Origin: Candidatus Pseudobacter hemicellulosilyticus | GTDB lineage: Bacteria > Bacteroidota > Bacteroidia > Chitinophagales > Chitinophagaceae | NCBI GenBank assembly: GCA_029202545.1 | Contig: CP119311.1 | Coordinates: 1,302,001 to 1,366,000 of the forward strand | DNA length: 64,000 nucleotides | Direction: 5' to 3' | Position numbers and translations under genes: made by a program | In this document: piece by piece, positions 27,055 through 35,267 of the stretch | How the letters are laid out: every line of letters starts with the position of its first letter | Position numbering within the stretch: position 1 is the first letter of the stretch | The notes under the pieces: model-generated | Told to the model about the DNA's origin: nothing | Database searches by the model: none | What the model saw: only the letters and a program-made list of their open reading frames with translations

Positions 27055-27867
27055 TCAAAACTGTCCCCAATCTGTTTGAGCGTCTACAACCGTAGTATTT
27101 GCGTGTTTTGCCTCTATCCCCTGAATAAATTTTACTGTTGATGAGATATTGCTAAATATGAGGACGCTTTCGTCATAATTGAGGATAGGATTGTCATGTG
27201 CAAAACTTTTATTATTTCTGATATCATTGAATGCCTGAATTACCTGAAATGAAAATTTTAATATTTTATCAGTCATTTCCGAGGCAATGAATCCCTTTTC
27301 TCTTATGGCCTTCACATACTTACCGTATAGAGAATTAACCAGTTCATCTTGGTCGTATGTAATGCCGTGGCTTGAGCACAGTTCTTTTAAAAACTTTATA
27401 AGAAATAGGTGAAGCCTATCTAACGCAGTTTCTGGTTCGTTTTTTTCAATGCTTTCTTTGATAAGTTTGGCTAATTGATGAAAATCCTTGTCTTCATTAT
27501 TAGCCTGAATTGCATCAATGTGTTCAATTATCTTGCCTTCTAAAAGACGATCAGCAATTTTGTGAAAATCCGTTGCATCAATATCATTTACTTTTATATC
27601 TTTTCTTCCATATTCTTTAATTTTATATGCATGTAAACCTTTGAATAGCTTTCCTACAGTGTAATCGCTTTCACCTTCAATGAATGACCTCAATCGCTTG
27701 GCTTTTGAAGTTCCAGAGACCTTAAATTTAGGATCGTCTATATCAATGTTTACTATGGAACCTATGATTTCTCTAAAAGTTCGGTCGGAAAAGTCTAAGA
27801 CATATCCAGATTGCATTTCCAGAAATTCTTTAACAGTTCGATTTTCGTGTAATGCTAATTTTGCCAT
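27055..27867 (-). CDS. Abi_C-domain abortive-infection family protein
   Basis: 270 aa, no signal. The C-terminal 120 residues match the Abi_C (abortive infection C-terminal) domain: ALDRLHLFLIKFLKELCSSHGITYD, SLYGKYVKAIREKGFIASEMTDKILKFSFQVIQAFNDIRNNKSFAHDN, ILNYDESVLIFSNISSTVKFI. The RNNKSFAHDN segment resembles the R-x4-6-H catalytic motif of HEPN ribonucleases. The N-terminal 140 residues are an uncharacterised helical region. It is AT-rich against the chromosome. It is transcribed after the DUF3800 gene with a 37-bp gap, making a likely two-gene phage-defence unit. Confidence 0.8.
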   Translation of the reverse strand: MAKLALHENRTVKEFLEMQSGYVLDFSDRTFREIIGSIVNIDIDDPKFKVSGTSKAKRLRSFIEGESDYTVGKLFKGLHAYKIKEYGRKDIKVNDIDATDFHKIADRLLEGKIIEHIDAIQANNEDKDFHQLAKLIKESIEKNEPETALDRLHLFLIKFLKELCSSHGITYDQDELVNSLYGKYVKAIREKGFIASEMTDKILKFSFQVIQAFNDIRNNKSFAHDNPILNYDESVLIFSNISSTVKFIQGIEAKHANTTVVDAQTDWGQF

Positions 27868-27904
27868 ATATATTGTTCAATTCTAAAAAGATTAGGGGGA
27901 TGAT

Positions 27905-28678
27905 TTAATGGATACAGCCTAAATAGACTTCTGCAAAAGTTTCTCGTGCCTTTTGTGCTAAAACTTCCCTGCAATACTCTGAAATATACAGACCATAAGG
28001 TTCGACTTTAAGTGTTGCGTCATTTATAGGATCGTCAATGAATTCCTTTGCTCCCTGATTAAAGAAGACGTATCTTAAGTTAGCCCACATTTCAAAACCC
28101 AATTCAATTTCTAAATCCTCGTCATACCCTGAATTCGGACCTGCTTTCACTTTTTTATTGATAAATCCTAAACTCTCTTTGAAGTAAATTGACGCTGTAT
28201 GAGCAGCTAAGTCAGCTAATTGTATTCCTTTTATAATTTTAGAATCTTGCTCAATATTGAATTTGCAGTTTTTAAATCCTAATGAATCAATCTGATCACT
28301 TGCTACTTTCCGCGATTGAAATAAACCTTGATCGAAGTAAAGTTCAATATTCTCCTGCGGGTCTAAATTTTTATTAATGAATATTTGAACAGCCTTGATA
28401 CATTCTATCCCTAATTTCTTCCTTTTTTCCCTTGGGACAATAACAATTCCCAGCTTGCAATTTAAAAGCATGCCTTTCAATGACTCTCTTACATTGGCTT
28501 GTTTGGGTTGTTTTGCAAAATTTGCAGAACTTTTAAATTCGTAGCTCTTAGGATCAAAGCCATTTTCAGCTATTGCCGTATCGATTTCGGCCACAAGATC
28601 ATTTTGGGAATATAGACAAGCTCCCAAGACAAAACCTGCTTTGTCATGAACACTATCGTCGACATAAAAGAATCCCAT
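27905..28678 (-). CDS. DUF3800 domain protein
   Basis: 257 aa from the ATG at 28678. DUF3800 proteins have an RNase H-like fold and often occur in defence islands. The first strand MGFFYVDDSVHDKAGFVLGACLYS carries the conserved acidic residues (usually a DESG-type motif, here VDDSV). Also seen are YEFKSSANF, the mid-domain LYFDQGLFQ, and the conserved C-terminal IIKGIQLADLAAHTAS with its aspartate. It is AT-rich, the first gene of the pair with the Abi_C protein, and only about 160 bp from the att site. Confidence 0.78.
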   Translation of the reverse strand: MGFFYVDDSVHDKAGFVLGACLYSQNDLVAEIDTAIAENGFDPKSYEFKSSANFAKQPKQANVRESLKGMLLNCKLGIVIVPREKRKKLGIECIKAVQIFINKNLDPQENIELYFDQGLFQSRKVASDQIDSLGFKNCKFNIEQDSKIIKGIQLADLAAHTASIYFKESLGFINKKVKAGPNSGYDEDLEIELGFEMWANLRYVFFNQGAKEFIDDPINDATLKVEPYGLYISEYCREVLAQKARETFAEVYLGCIH

Positions 28679-28800
28679 AGGCAGCAATCATTCCTTGTAA
28701 AATAGTAAGAATTTTTCCACTTTGTCTAAGACCTGCGTTATATATAACATATTGGTTGAAGCTAAAGAAGGGTGTAGTAGTATTGTAGTAGTGACACGAA

Positions 28801-28836
28801 AAAAGCGACTACAACTCTCGTCATAATCGCTTTTAT
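28801..28836 (-). terminator. Terminator of the reconstituted tRNA-Phe, brought in by the element
   Basis: The arms at 28802-28816 and 28821-28835 pair along their whole length on the minus strand if G-U pairs are allowed, with a 4-nt loop and following T residues. It is similar to, but diverged from, the hairpin at 24400-24435 next to the stranded tRNA fragment. Confidence 0.75.
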
Positions 28837-28839
28837 TTT

Positions 28840-28883
28840 GTGGTGTGGGCCGGGATCGAACCGGCGACACAAGGATTTTCAGT
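28840..28883 (-). repeat. att site copy 2, inside the intact tRNA-Phe
   Basis: 44 bp identical to 24437-24480. It spans from the anticodon loop to 2 nt beyond the discriminator base of tRNA-Phe. This is the boundary at which the element supplies a functional 3' half of the tRNA. Confidence 0.92.
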
Positions 28884-28914
28884 CCTTTGCTCTACCGACT
28901 GAGCTACCGCACCA
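28842..28914 (-). tRNA. tRNA-Phe (GAA)
   Basis: 73 nt on the minus strand: acceptor GGTGCGG, D-arm GCTC..GAGC, anticodon stem-loop with CTGAAAA (anticodon GAA), T-arm GCCGG TTCGATC CCGGC, acceptor 3' strand CCACACC, discriminator A. CCA is not fully encoded. The acceptor stem has one mismatch, C5 opposite A68. Its 3' half is duplicated at 24439-24480 by the integrated element. Confidence 0.95.
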
Positions 28915-29144
28915 TTTTCAACAGTTAGTGCCAGAAGGCTTTACCTGTTTACTTTTCCCTTTCGGGGTTGCAAAAATAGGAGGAATATCTCAATTAACCC
29001 TATTTATTATCAATTATTTTGTTGCCTTAGTTTTACGCCCCGGAAGGGCTGCTCTAAGAACATTCACACAAGTCTGATGCCAGGGCAAGGGAAAACCGAT
29101 CTGTATCCAAATGGCTGGGGGCTATGGAATAACCCGCCCCCCGA

Positions 29145-31442
29145 TTACATCCCGTACTGCGCCAAAAACTTGATCCGCATGATCTTCAGCTGTTCCCAGT
29201 TGTAGTTCCCATCGGACAGCTCCTGCTGGGCTACCTGTAGGGAAGAGGTCTCGCAGCCTTTGAAATACTCCAGGATATCGTCCTGCTCGTGATCATCCAG
29301 CATCTCGTCGATGGCATAGTCCAGGTTGAGTTTGGTACCGCTGGCGGCAATGGTCTCCATTTCTTCCAGCATCTCGTCCAGGCGCCAGCCTTTGTTCTTG
29401 GCAATGGTCTCCAGGGGGATCTTTTTATCGGTCTGCTGGATGATATATACTTTATTACCGCTCTTGTTCACCACGCTCTTCATCACAAAATCATCCGGGC
29501 GGACAATATTATTCTCGGTAACATATTTGGCCACCAGCTCAATAAAAGGCTTACCATACCGGATGGCCTTGCCCTTGCTCACCCCCTGGCATTTCTCCAG
29601 CTCCTGAAGATTGGTGGGGTACAGAGTCGCCATATCCTGCAGGGAGGTTTCCAGGAAGATCACGAAAGGCGGTAATGCCTTCTTCTTGGCTTCCTTCTGG
29701 CGCAGCTCCTTCAGCATTTCGAACAGCTTCTCATCGGCCGAGCTGCCCACCGCAGGTTCGGCGCCGCCTTCATCATCATCGGCATTGGCCTCTTCGTAGA
29801 GGTTGTTGAGGACGATCTTGAAAGATTTCGGCTTTTTGGCAAAAGCTTCACCGGCTTTGGTGATCTTCAGCACGCCGTAGTCTTCGATCTCCTTGCTCAG
29901 CAGACCGCCCAGCAATAACTGGCGGATCAGCGAGCTCCAGTAATGATCCGGCTCGTCCTTACCGATACCAAATTCGGCAATCCCTTCATGGCGGAACATG
30001 CTGATGGTAGGCGTGAGCCGGCCAACCAGGATGTTCACCGTATAATCTGTTGCAAAACGTTCGTCCAGCCCTTTAACGGCTTTCAGGACCTTTACCGCAT
30101 TTTCTTTGGCTTCCACTTCATCTTTCGGGTGCAGGCAGTTATCGCAGTTGCCGCAGTTCCTGGTCTCATAGACCTCCCCGAAATAACTCATGAGGATCTT
30201 GCGACGGCAAACACCGCTCTCTGCATAGGCCACCGTCTCATTGATCAGCTGGGCGCCCACCTCGCGTTCGCTGAGGGGCTTGTCGCGCATCAGGTGCTCC
30301 AGCTTGGCAACATCCTTATGGGAATAGTAGAGGATACATTTTCCTTCCAGGCCGTCCCGTCCCGCGCGACCGGTTTCCTGGTAATAGTTCTCGATGCTCT
30401 TGGGGATATTGTAGTGGATCACAAAACGGATATCCGGTTTGTCGATCCCCATCCCAAAAGCGATAGTGGCCACAATCACCTGGACGTCCTCATTCAGGAA
30501 AAGGTCCTGGCGTTCGGCCCTGAGCTTGCTGTCCAGGCCGGCATGGTAGGCTACAGCTTTGATGCCGTTGGCCATCAGCATATCGGCCAGCTCTTCGGTG
30601 GTCTTGCGGTTAAGTGTATAAATGATGCCGCTCTTGTCTTTGTTGCTGACAATAAAGCGGACAATGCTTTTGAGGGTCTGGTCTTTCTTGATCTTGGGCT
30701 GTATCTCGTAATACAGGTTGGGACGGTTGAAAGAAGAGATATAAATGGCGGGATCGTTCAGTCCCAGGTTATGGATGATATCAGCCTGTACTTTGGGTGT
30801 GGCGGTGGCCGTCAGGGCAATGACCGGGATATCCGGGTTGATCTGGGTCATCATCTCCCGGAGGCGACGGTATTCCGGACGGAAATCGTGCCCCCATTCG
30901 GAAATACAGTGGGCTTCATCAACCGCAAAGAAGGAAAGAGGTAAACCGGCAAAGAATTCCAGGTTTTCCTGTTTGGTCAGGGTTTCCGGTGCTACATACA
31001 GCATCTTGGTCCTGCCGCTTTGCAGGTCGTCCTGCACTTCACGGATCTCTTTCTTGCTGAGGGTGGAATTGAGAAAATGCGCAACATCATCCTTATCGCT
31101 GTAGCCACGGACCAGGTCTACCTGGTTTTTCATGAGGGCAATGAGCGGGCTTACAATGATTGCCACCCCCGGACTGATCATGGCGGGCAGCTGATAGCAA
31201 AGACTCTTACCACCGCCCGTAGGCTTGATGACAAAAGTATCCTTACCGGCCAGCAGGTTCTTGATGATAGCCTCCTGGTTACCTTTGAAGCCGACAAATC
31301 CGAAATGTTCCTGTAAAGCCTCGTGTAAAAATGCGGAACTGAAAGCGCCGTTGGTCCTGGATGAGCTGTTTTTCTTGACTGATGGGTCGCTTTTAGCTAT
31401 TTTGGCCGTTTTAGTGGCCGTTTTTTTGGTTGTTGTTGCCAT
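29145..31442 (-). CDS. recQ: ATP-dependent DNA helicase RecQ
   Basis: 765 aa. A 3'-5' DNA helicase in recombination and fork repair. A lysine/serine-rich N-terminal tail (1-35) precedes the helicase core: Walker A IKPTGGGKSLCYQLP (residues 72-86), DEAH box VDEAHCISEWGHDFRPEY, SAT-type motif ALTATATPKVQ, and motif VI QETGRAGRDG. A four-cysteine zinc site (GVCRRKILMSYFGE ... CGNCDNC) and RQC winged helix follow, then an HRDC domain (about residues 585-665) and an extra C-terminal winged region. Monocistronic, divergent from kdsD. Confidence 0.95.
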   Translation of the reverse strand: MATTTKKTATKTAKIAKSDPSVKKNSSSRTNGAFSSAFLHEALQEHFGFVGFKGNQEAIIKNLLAGKDTFVIKPTGGGKSLCYQLPAMISPGVAIIVSPLIALMKNQVDLVRGYSDKDDVAHFLNSTLSKKEIREVQDDLQSGRTKMLYVAPETLTKQENLEFFAGLPLSFFAVDEAHCISEWGHDFRPEYRRLREMMTQINPDIPVIALTATATPKVQADIIHNLGLNDPAIYISSFNRPNLYYEIQPKIKKDQTLKSIVRFIVSNKDKSGIIYTLNRKTTEELADMLMANGIKAVAYHAGLDSKLRAERQDLFLNEDVQVIVATIAFGMGIDKPDIRFVIHYNIPKSIENYYQETGRAGRDGLEGKCILYYSHKDVAKLEHLMRDKPLSEREVGAQLINETVAYAESGVCRRKILMSYFGEVYETRNCGNCDNCLHPKDEVEAKENAVKVLKAVKGLDERFATDYTVNILVGRLTPTISMFRHEGIAEFGIGKDEPDHYWSSLIRQLLLGGLLSKEIEDYGVLKITKAGEAFAKKPKSFKIVLNNLYEEANADDDEGGAEPAVGSSADEKLFEMLKELRQKEAKKKALPPFVIFLETSLQDMATLYPTNLQELEKCQGVSKGKAIRYGKPFIELVAKYVTENNIVRPDDFVMKSVVNKSGNKVYIIQQTDKKIPLETIAKNKGWRLDEMLEEMETIAASGTKLNLDYAIDEMLDDHEQDDILEYFKGCETSSLQVAQQELSDGNYNWEQLKIMRIKFLAQYGM

Positions 31443-31901
31443 TTCTCAAAAGATTTCCTTCACACTTGTTGATTCAGCGCACCTGTCTTTCAGGATAATA
31501 TGCTTTGGCATTCTTGCGGCAACTACCCGTTATAGTTGCTGAGTGGAATGGTCAGGAAAGATAGCCCGCATGTTCCCGGGTTGCCGAAAATAAAATTTCC
31601 GTTAGTTGATAGATCTCATGTGGCCCGCGTTGCGTCAGGTCAATCTGGTGCTGCGTAGGCGGAGGCCTGCGATTACTGGTAGGACAGGTTTTTTAAGGGT
31701 TGCGAATTTACTTCTTTTTAATCGTTATGCCAATGATTTAGCCAGCCCTTAACAATCCTTAACAATTAAAAGAGGTAAAATCCGGGGAGCCCCGGAGGAA
31801 CCCTTCATTAACCCTTTTAAGATACTGATTTATAACCAGACTATAACCGTCAATAATCTGTTCGGTGGTTAATATTTCGTAGGTTTGCGCCTACTTGAAT
31901 T
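31443..31901. other. Divergent intergenic region between recQ and kdsD
   Basis: 459 bp with no supported gene. It contains the direct repeat CCTTAACAAT twice near 31747-31768, a short GC palindrome CCGGGGAGCCCCGG near 31782, and a TAGGTTTG -7-like box at 31880-31887. That box is only 14 nt before the kdsD ATG and would give a very short leader. Both promoters should lie here. Confidence 0.5.
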
Positions 31902-32876
31902 ATGTCTGCTGTGTCAACCATTGATATTAAATTAGTTGCACTCGAAACCATCCGCCGGGAAGCGGATGCCATCGCCGCCCTGGAGTCCCTGATCGATGAT
32001 CACTTCGAGCGGGCTGTTCTGGCCATGCAGGCCTGTCGCGGCCGCTTTGTGGTCAGCGGGATCGGCAAAAGCGCCATCATTGCGCAGAAGATAGTGGCTA
32101 CCCTGAACTCCACGGGTACGCCGGCCCTTTTCCTCCATGCGGCAGACGCCATCCATGGCGACCTGGGCATGGTACAGCAGGAAGATGTGGTGATGATCAT
32201 CAGCAAAAGCGGGGAAAGCCCCGAGATCAAAGTGCTGGTGCCCCTTATCAAAAATTTTGGCAATATCCTGATCGGTATGGTCGGTAATACAGCCTCTTTC
32301 CTGGCCCGCCAGTCCAACATAGTGCTGAATACCACCGTTTCACAGGAAGCCTGTCCCAATAACCTGGCCCCCACTTCCAGCACCACAGCTCAGCTGGTCA
32401 TGGGTGATGCGCTGGCCGTATCGCTCATGGAACTTAAAGGGTTCAATTCTAACGATTTTGCCCGCTTCCATCCCGGAGGCACCCTGGGTAAGAAACTCTA
32501 CCTGCGGGTAAGTGATCTCTATGTCAACAATGAAAAGCCGGCTGTCGCCGCTACCGCCACCCTCAAAGAGGTGATTGTAGAGATCTCAAAGAAAAGACTG
32601 GGCGTAACCGCGGTTACAGGTCCCGACGAGGCGCTATTGGGTATTATCACGGACGGGGACCTCCGGCGCATGCTGGAGAAAACAACAGATCTGGCCGGCG
32701 TTACAGCTGCCGAGATCATGACCCCTCATCCCAAAACAATAGCAGCAGAAGCCCTTGCGGTGGCAGCACTGGACCAGCTCCGGCAGTATGATATCACTCA
32801 GCTGGTAGTCACTGCAGACACTCAATATCTTGGCATTATCCATTTACATGACCTAATAAGAGAAGGGCTTTTATGA
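31902..32876 (+). CDS. kdsD: Arabinose-5-phosphate isomerase (KpsF/GutQ/KdsD family)
   Basis: 324 aa. It interconverts ribulose-5-phosphate and arabinose-5-phosphate, the first committed step toward Kdo. Residues 35-190 are the SIS sugar isomerase domain (VVSGIGKSAIIAQKIVATLNSTGTPALFLHAADAIHGDLGMV, IISKSGESPEIK, ETxx-type SQEACPNNLAPTSSTTAQLVMGDALAV). Residues 205-324 are two CBS domains (VIVEISKKRLGVTAVTGPDEALLGIITDGDLRRML). It overlaps manC by 4 bp (ATGA), so the two are translationally coupled. Confidence 0.93.
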   Translation: MSAVSTIDIKLVALETIRREADAIAALESLIDDHFERAVLAMQACRGRFVVSGIGKSAIIAQKIVATLNSTGTPALFLHAADAIHGDLGMVQQEDVVMIISKSGESPEIKVLVPLIKNFGNILIGMVGNTASFLARQSNIVLNTTVSQEACPNNLAPTSSTTAQLVMGDALAVSLMELKGFNSNDFARFHPGGTLGKKLYLRVSDLYVNNEKPAVAATATLKEVIVEISKKRLGVTAVTGPDEALLGIITDGDLRRMLEKTTDLAGVTAAEIMTPHPKTIAAEALAVAALDQLRQYDITQLVVTADTQYLGIIHLHDLIREGLL

Positions 32877-33955
32877 ACAAACACCACTATGTAGCGATTA
32901 TGGCTGGGGGCATTGGAAGCCGATTCTGGCCAATGAGCCGCACTAACTATCCCAAACAGTTCCTGGATATCCTGAATACAGGTAAAACGCTCATCCAGTC
33001 TACCTATGATCGTTTTGCTGCATTCATCCCTACCGAGAATATTTTTGTAGTCACCTCCAATGAGTATGTGAACATCGTCAAAAAGCAGCTGCCCGATCTG
33101 CCGCTGCAGAACATTCTTGGAGAACCTTCCCGAAAAAATACCGCCCCCTGTGTGGCGTATATTTCCTTCAAGCTGCAGCAGCTGGATCCCAATGCTTCAC
33201 TGATTGTGGCGCCTTCCGATCACCTGATCCTGGATCCTATTGCTTTCAACAAGGTTTGCCTGGAAGCACTCAGTTTTGTAAGTGATCATAATGCTTTTAT
33301 TACACTCGGTATCAAACCTACCTATCCCAACACCGGATACGGTTATATCCAGTACGAGCAGCAGGAGGTTACGCACAACGTGTACAAGGTGAAGACCTTT
33401 ACCGAAAAGCCCAATCTGGAACTGGCCAGAACCTTTATGGCCAGCGGGGAATTCCTCTGGAACGCCGGCATTTTTGTGTGGCAGGTGAAGAATATCATCA
33501 GTGCTTTTGAAAAGTACCTGCCTGAAATGTACGAGGTGTTCAATACGGAGAAACAACGCTTCAACACAACCGATGAGATCCCGGCCCTCAACGAGATCTA
33601 TCCCCTCTGTACCAATATTTCCATTGATTTCGGCATTATGGAAAAAGCCGATAATGTGTACGTGATCCCCTCCTCTTTTGGCTGGAGCGATCTCGGTACC
33701 TGGAACAGCGCCTACGAGAACCTGGAAAAGGACTACCTGGGCAACGCTGTAGCCGGTAATAATGTAATGGTTTTTGACAGCCATAACTGCATGGTGCATA
33801 CCATGGACGATAAACTGGTACTGCTCCAGGGCATGGAAGACTACATCATTGTAGATACCAATGACGTGCTGCTGATCTGCAAGAAGGAAAAAGAGCAGGA
33901 GATCAAAGAATATGTGGCCGAAGTGAAAAGGAATAAAGGCGATAAGTTTTTATAA
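32873..33955 (+). CDS. manC: Mannose-1-phosphate guanylyltransferase
   Basis: 360 aa. It makes GDP-mannose from mannose-1-phosphate and GTP. The nucleotide-binding signature IMAGGIGSRFWPMSRTNYPKQFLDI (residues 10-33) and GEPSRKNTAPC, VAPSDHLI, GYIQYE, FTEKP and WNAGIFVW are all present. It lacks the C-terminal phosphomannose isomerase domain of the long bifunctional form, so it is single-function. It is coupled to kdsD by a 4-bp overlap, which groups two sugar precursors of the cell surface, and ends at a strong terminator. Confidence 0.93.
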   Translation: MNKHHYVAIMAGGIGSRFWPMSRTNYPKQFLDILNTGKTLIQSTYDRFAAFIPTENIFVVTSNEYVNIVKKQLPDLPLQNILGEPSRKNTAPCVAYISFKLQQLDPNASLIVAPSDHLILDPIAFNKVCLEALSFVSDHNAFITLGIKPTYPNTGYGYIQYEQQEVTHNVYKVKTFTEKPNLELARTFMASGEFLWNAGIFVWQVKNIISAFEKYLPEMYEVFNTEKQRFNTTDEIPALNEIYPLCTNISIDFGIMEKADNVYVIPSSFGWSDLGTWNSAYENLEKDYLGNAVAGNNVMVFDSHNCMVHTMDDKLVLLQGMEDYIIVDTNDVLLICKKEKEQEIKEYVAEVKRNKGDKFL

Positions 33956-33971
33956 TTAGTTCTTTATTTTT

Positions 33972-34015
33972 GATAGGGTCCCGGCTAATTGGTAAACCGG
34001 GACCCTATCCTTTTT
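33972..34015 (+). terminator. kdsD-manC terminator abutting the next start codon
   Basis: A perfect 13-bp stem: GATAGGGTCCCGG at 33972-33984, a 12-nt loop, and CCGGGACCCTATC at 33997-34009, followed by CTTTTT at 34010-34015. The ATG of the next gene starts at 34016, with no spacer. Confidence 0.93.
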
Positions 34016-34732
34016 ATGATCCCATTGAATAATATTCTTTTTCTTGACATCGAAACAGTCCCGCTGTATGCCAGCTACGACCAGGTACCCGAAGAATGGA
34101 AAGAGCTTTGGGCGCTGAAATCGGCCTATCTGCTGCGCAATAACGAAATGGAGACGGTAGAGACCATTTATAACCGGGCCGGCATCTATTCAGAATTTGG
34201 AAAGATAGTCTGTATCAGTGTAGGCATTGTTCAGGGTAACAGTGATAACAAGAAGCTGGTGCTGAAATCCTTTACCGGTCACGATGAAAAAGAACTGCTG
34301 CAGGACTTCTGCGACATGCTGAAGCGCTGGGCCACCGACAGCAATAAATACCTCTGTGCCCACAACGGCAAGGAATTCGATTTCCCCTTCCTCTGCCGCC
34401 GGCTTATCATCAACCAGCTCCGCATCCCCCATATACTCAATTCCAGCGGCAAAAAGCCCTGGGAAGTGAATTTCCTGGATACTATGGAGCTCTGGAAATT
34501 CGGCGATTATAAGAATTATACCTCCCTGAACCTGCTGGCCCGCACCCTGGATATCCCCACCCCCAAGGATGATATTGATGGGAAGATGGTAGGCGACGTT
34601 TACTGGCGGGAAAAAGACCTGCAGCGGATTGCTACCTATTGCCAGAAAGACGTACAGACCATCACCCAGATCTACCTTCGCCTGTATGGCGAACCCCTGA
34701 TAGCGCCTGAAAATATTGACATCAAAAACTGA
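34016..34732 (+). CDS. DEDD-type 3'-5' exonuclease (DNA polymerase B exonuclease-like)
   Basis: 238 aa from the ATG at 34016. The first catalytic acids are in LFLDIETVP (residues 9-17), so the start must be close to this point. The other DEDD positions lie in CAHNGKEFDFPFLCRRLI and YCQKDVQTITQIYLRL. It is a PolB-exonuclease-like standalone nuclease, common in Bacteroidota and of unknown duty, perhaps DNA repair or RNA trimming. Its start follows directly on a terminator T-run, so it has no ordinary leader. The next gene starts 2 nt after its stop. Confidence 0.85.
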   Translation: MIPLNNILFLDIETVPLYASYDQVPEEWKELWALKSAYLLRNNEMETVETIYNRAGIYSEFGKIVCISVGIVQGNSDNKKLVLKSFTGHDEKELLQDFCDMLKRWATDSNKYLCAHNGKEFDFPFLCRRLIINQLRIPHILNSSGKKPWEVNFLDTMELWKFGDYKNYTSLNLLARTLDIPTPKDDIDGKMVGDVYWREKDLQRIATYCQKDVQTITQIYLRLYGEPLIAPENIDIKN

Positions 34733-34734
34733 CC

Positions 34735-35124
34735 ATGGAAAGACAGAACTTTTCCTCCGGTTCCAAATGGGAAGATTTAGTAGGCTACAGCCGGGCTGTA
34801 AAAGTGGGCAATACCATAGAGGTGACAGGCACAGTGGCCACTGGTGAAAATGGTGAAGTAGTGGGTAAGAACGATCCCTACGCCCAGACAAAGTTTATTT
34901 ACCAGAGGATCCGGAACGTACTGGAACAGGCCGGCGCCGGTATGGAACATGTGGTCCGTGTGCGTATGTTTGTGACGGATATCAGCCAATGGCAGGAATA
35001 TGGCCGGGCGCACAGTGAATTCTTTAAGACCATCAAGCCCTGCAATACCATGGTAGAAGTGAAGGCCCTGATAGAGCCGGAATATATGATTGAAATTGAA
35101 GCTACCGCTGTCATTACGGGTTAA
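34735..35124 (+). CDS. RidA family enamine/imine deaminase
   Basis: 129 aa. RidA proteins hydrolyse reactive enamines/imines made by PLP enzymes, or act on related substrates. The family features VGNTIEVTGTVA, AQTKFIYQRIRNVLEQAGAGMEHVVRVRMFVTDI (with the substrate-binding arginine R75 in VRVRMFVTD), and IKPCNTMVEVKALIEPEYMIEIEATAVI are present. It sits 2 nt after the exonuclease gene, so it is co-transcribed with it. Confidence 0.9.
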   Translation: MERQNFSSGSKWEDLVGYSRAVKVGNTIEVTGTVATGENGEVVGKNDPYAQTKFIYQRIRNVLEQAGAGMEHVVRVRMFVTDISQWQEYGRAHSEFFKTIKPCNTMVEVKALIEPEYMIEIEATAVITG

Positions 35125-35267
35125 CACGATTTGTGATTGACCTGGATGCCGGAATCTTGCAGCGTGTTACCACAGCAGGCGCCGAAGCGGTGCTGACATT
35201 GTATGCAACCCGGCTTCAGCTGAAAGATGACTGATTGGACCCATTGCTGTAAGTAAAAACTGATCAA

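Larger units (their letters stand above)
24437..28883. mobile_element. Degraded integrative element in the tRNA-Phe gene
   Basis: About 4.4 kb bounded by a perfect 44-bp direct repeat (24437-24480 and 28840-28883) covering the tRNA-Phe 3' half from the anticodon loop to the end. The right copy completes an intact tRNA; the left copy is a stranded fragment. Contents: a HEPN-like gene, a truncated Bacteroidota-type integrase N-terminus, a second broken tyrosine integrase, and a two-gene DUF3800/Abi_C unit. The right half is clearly more AT-rich than the surrounding chromosome. With no intact integrase it is presumably immobile now. Confidence 0.88.

Noticed and set aside
29943..30944. 333-codon frame opposite recQ
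   Set aside because: Antisense shadow of the RecQ helicase core; no start context or family.
31781..31798. GC palindrome CCGGGGAGCCCCGG upstream of kdsD
   Set aside because: Arms too close for a hairpin of normal loop size, single occurrence, no T-run; too little to call an operator.
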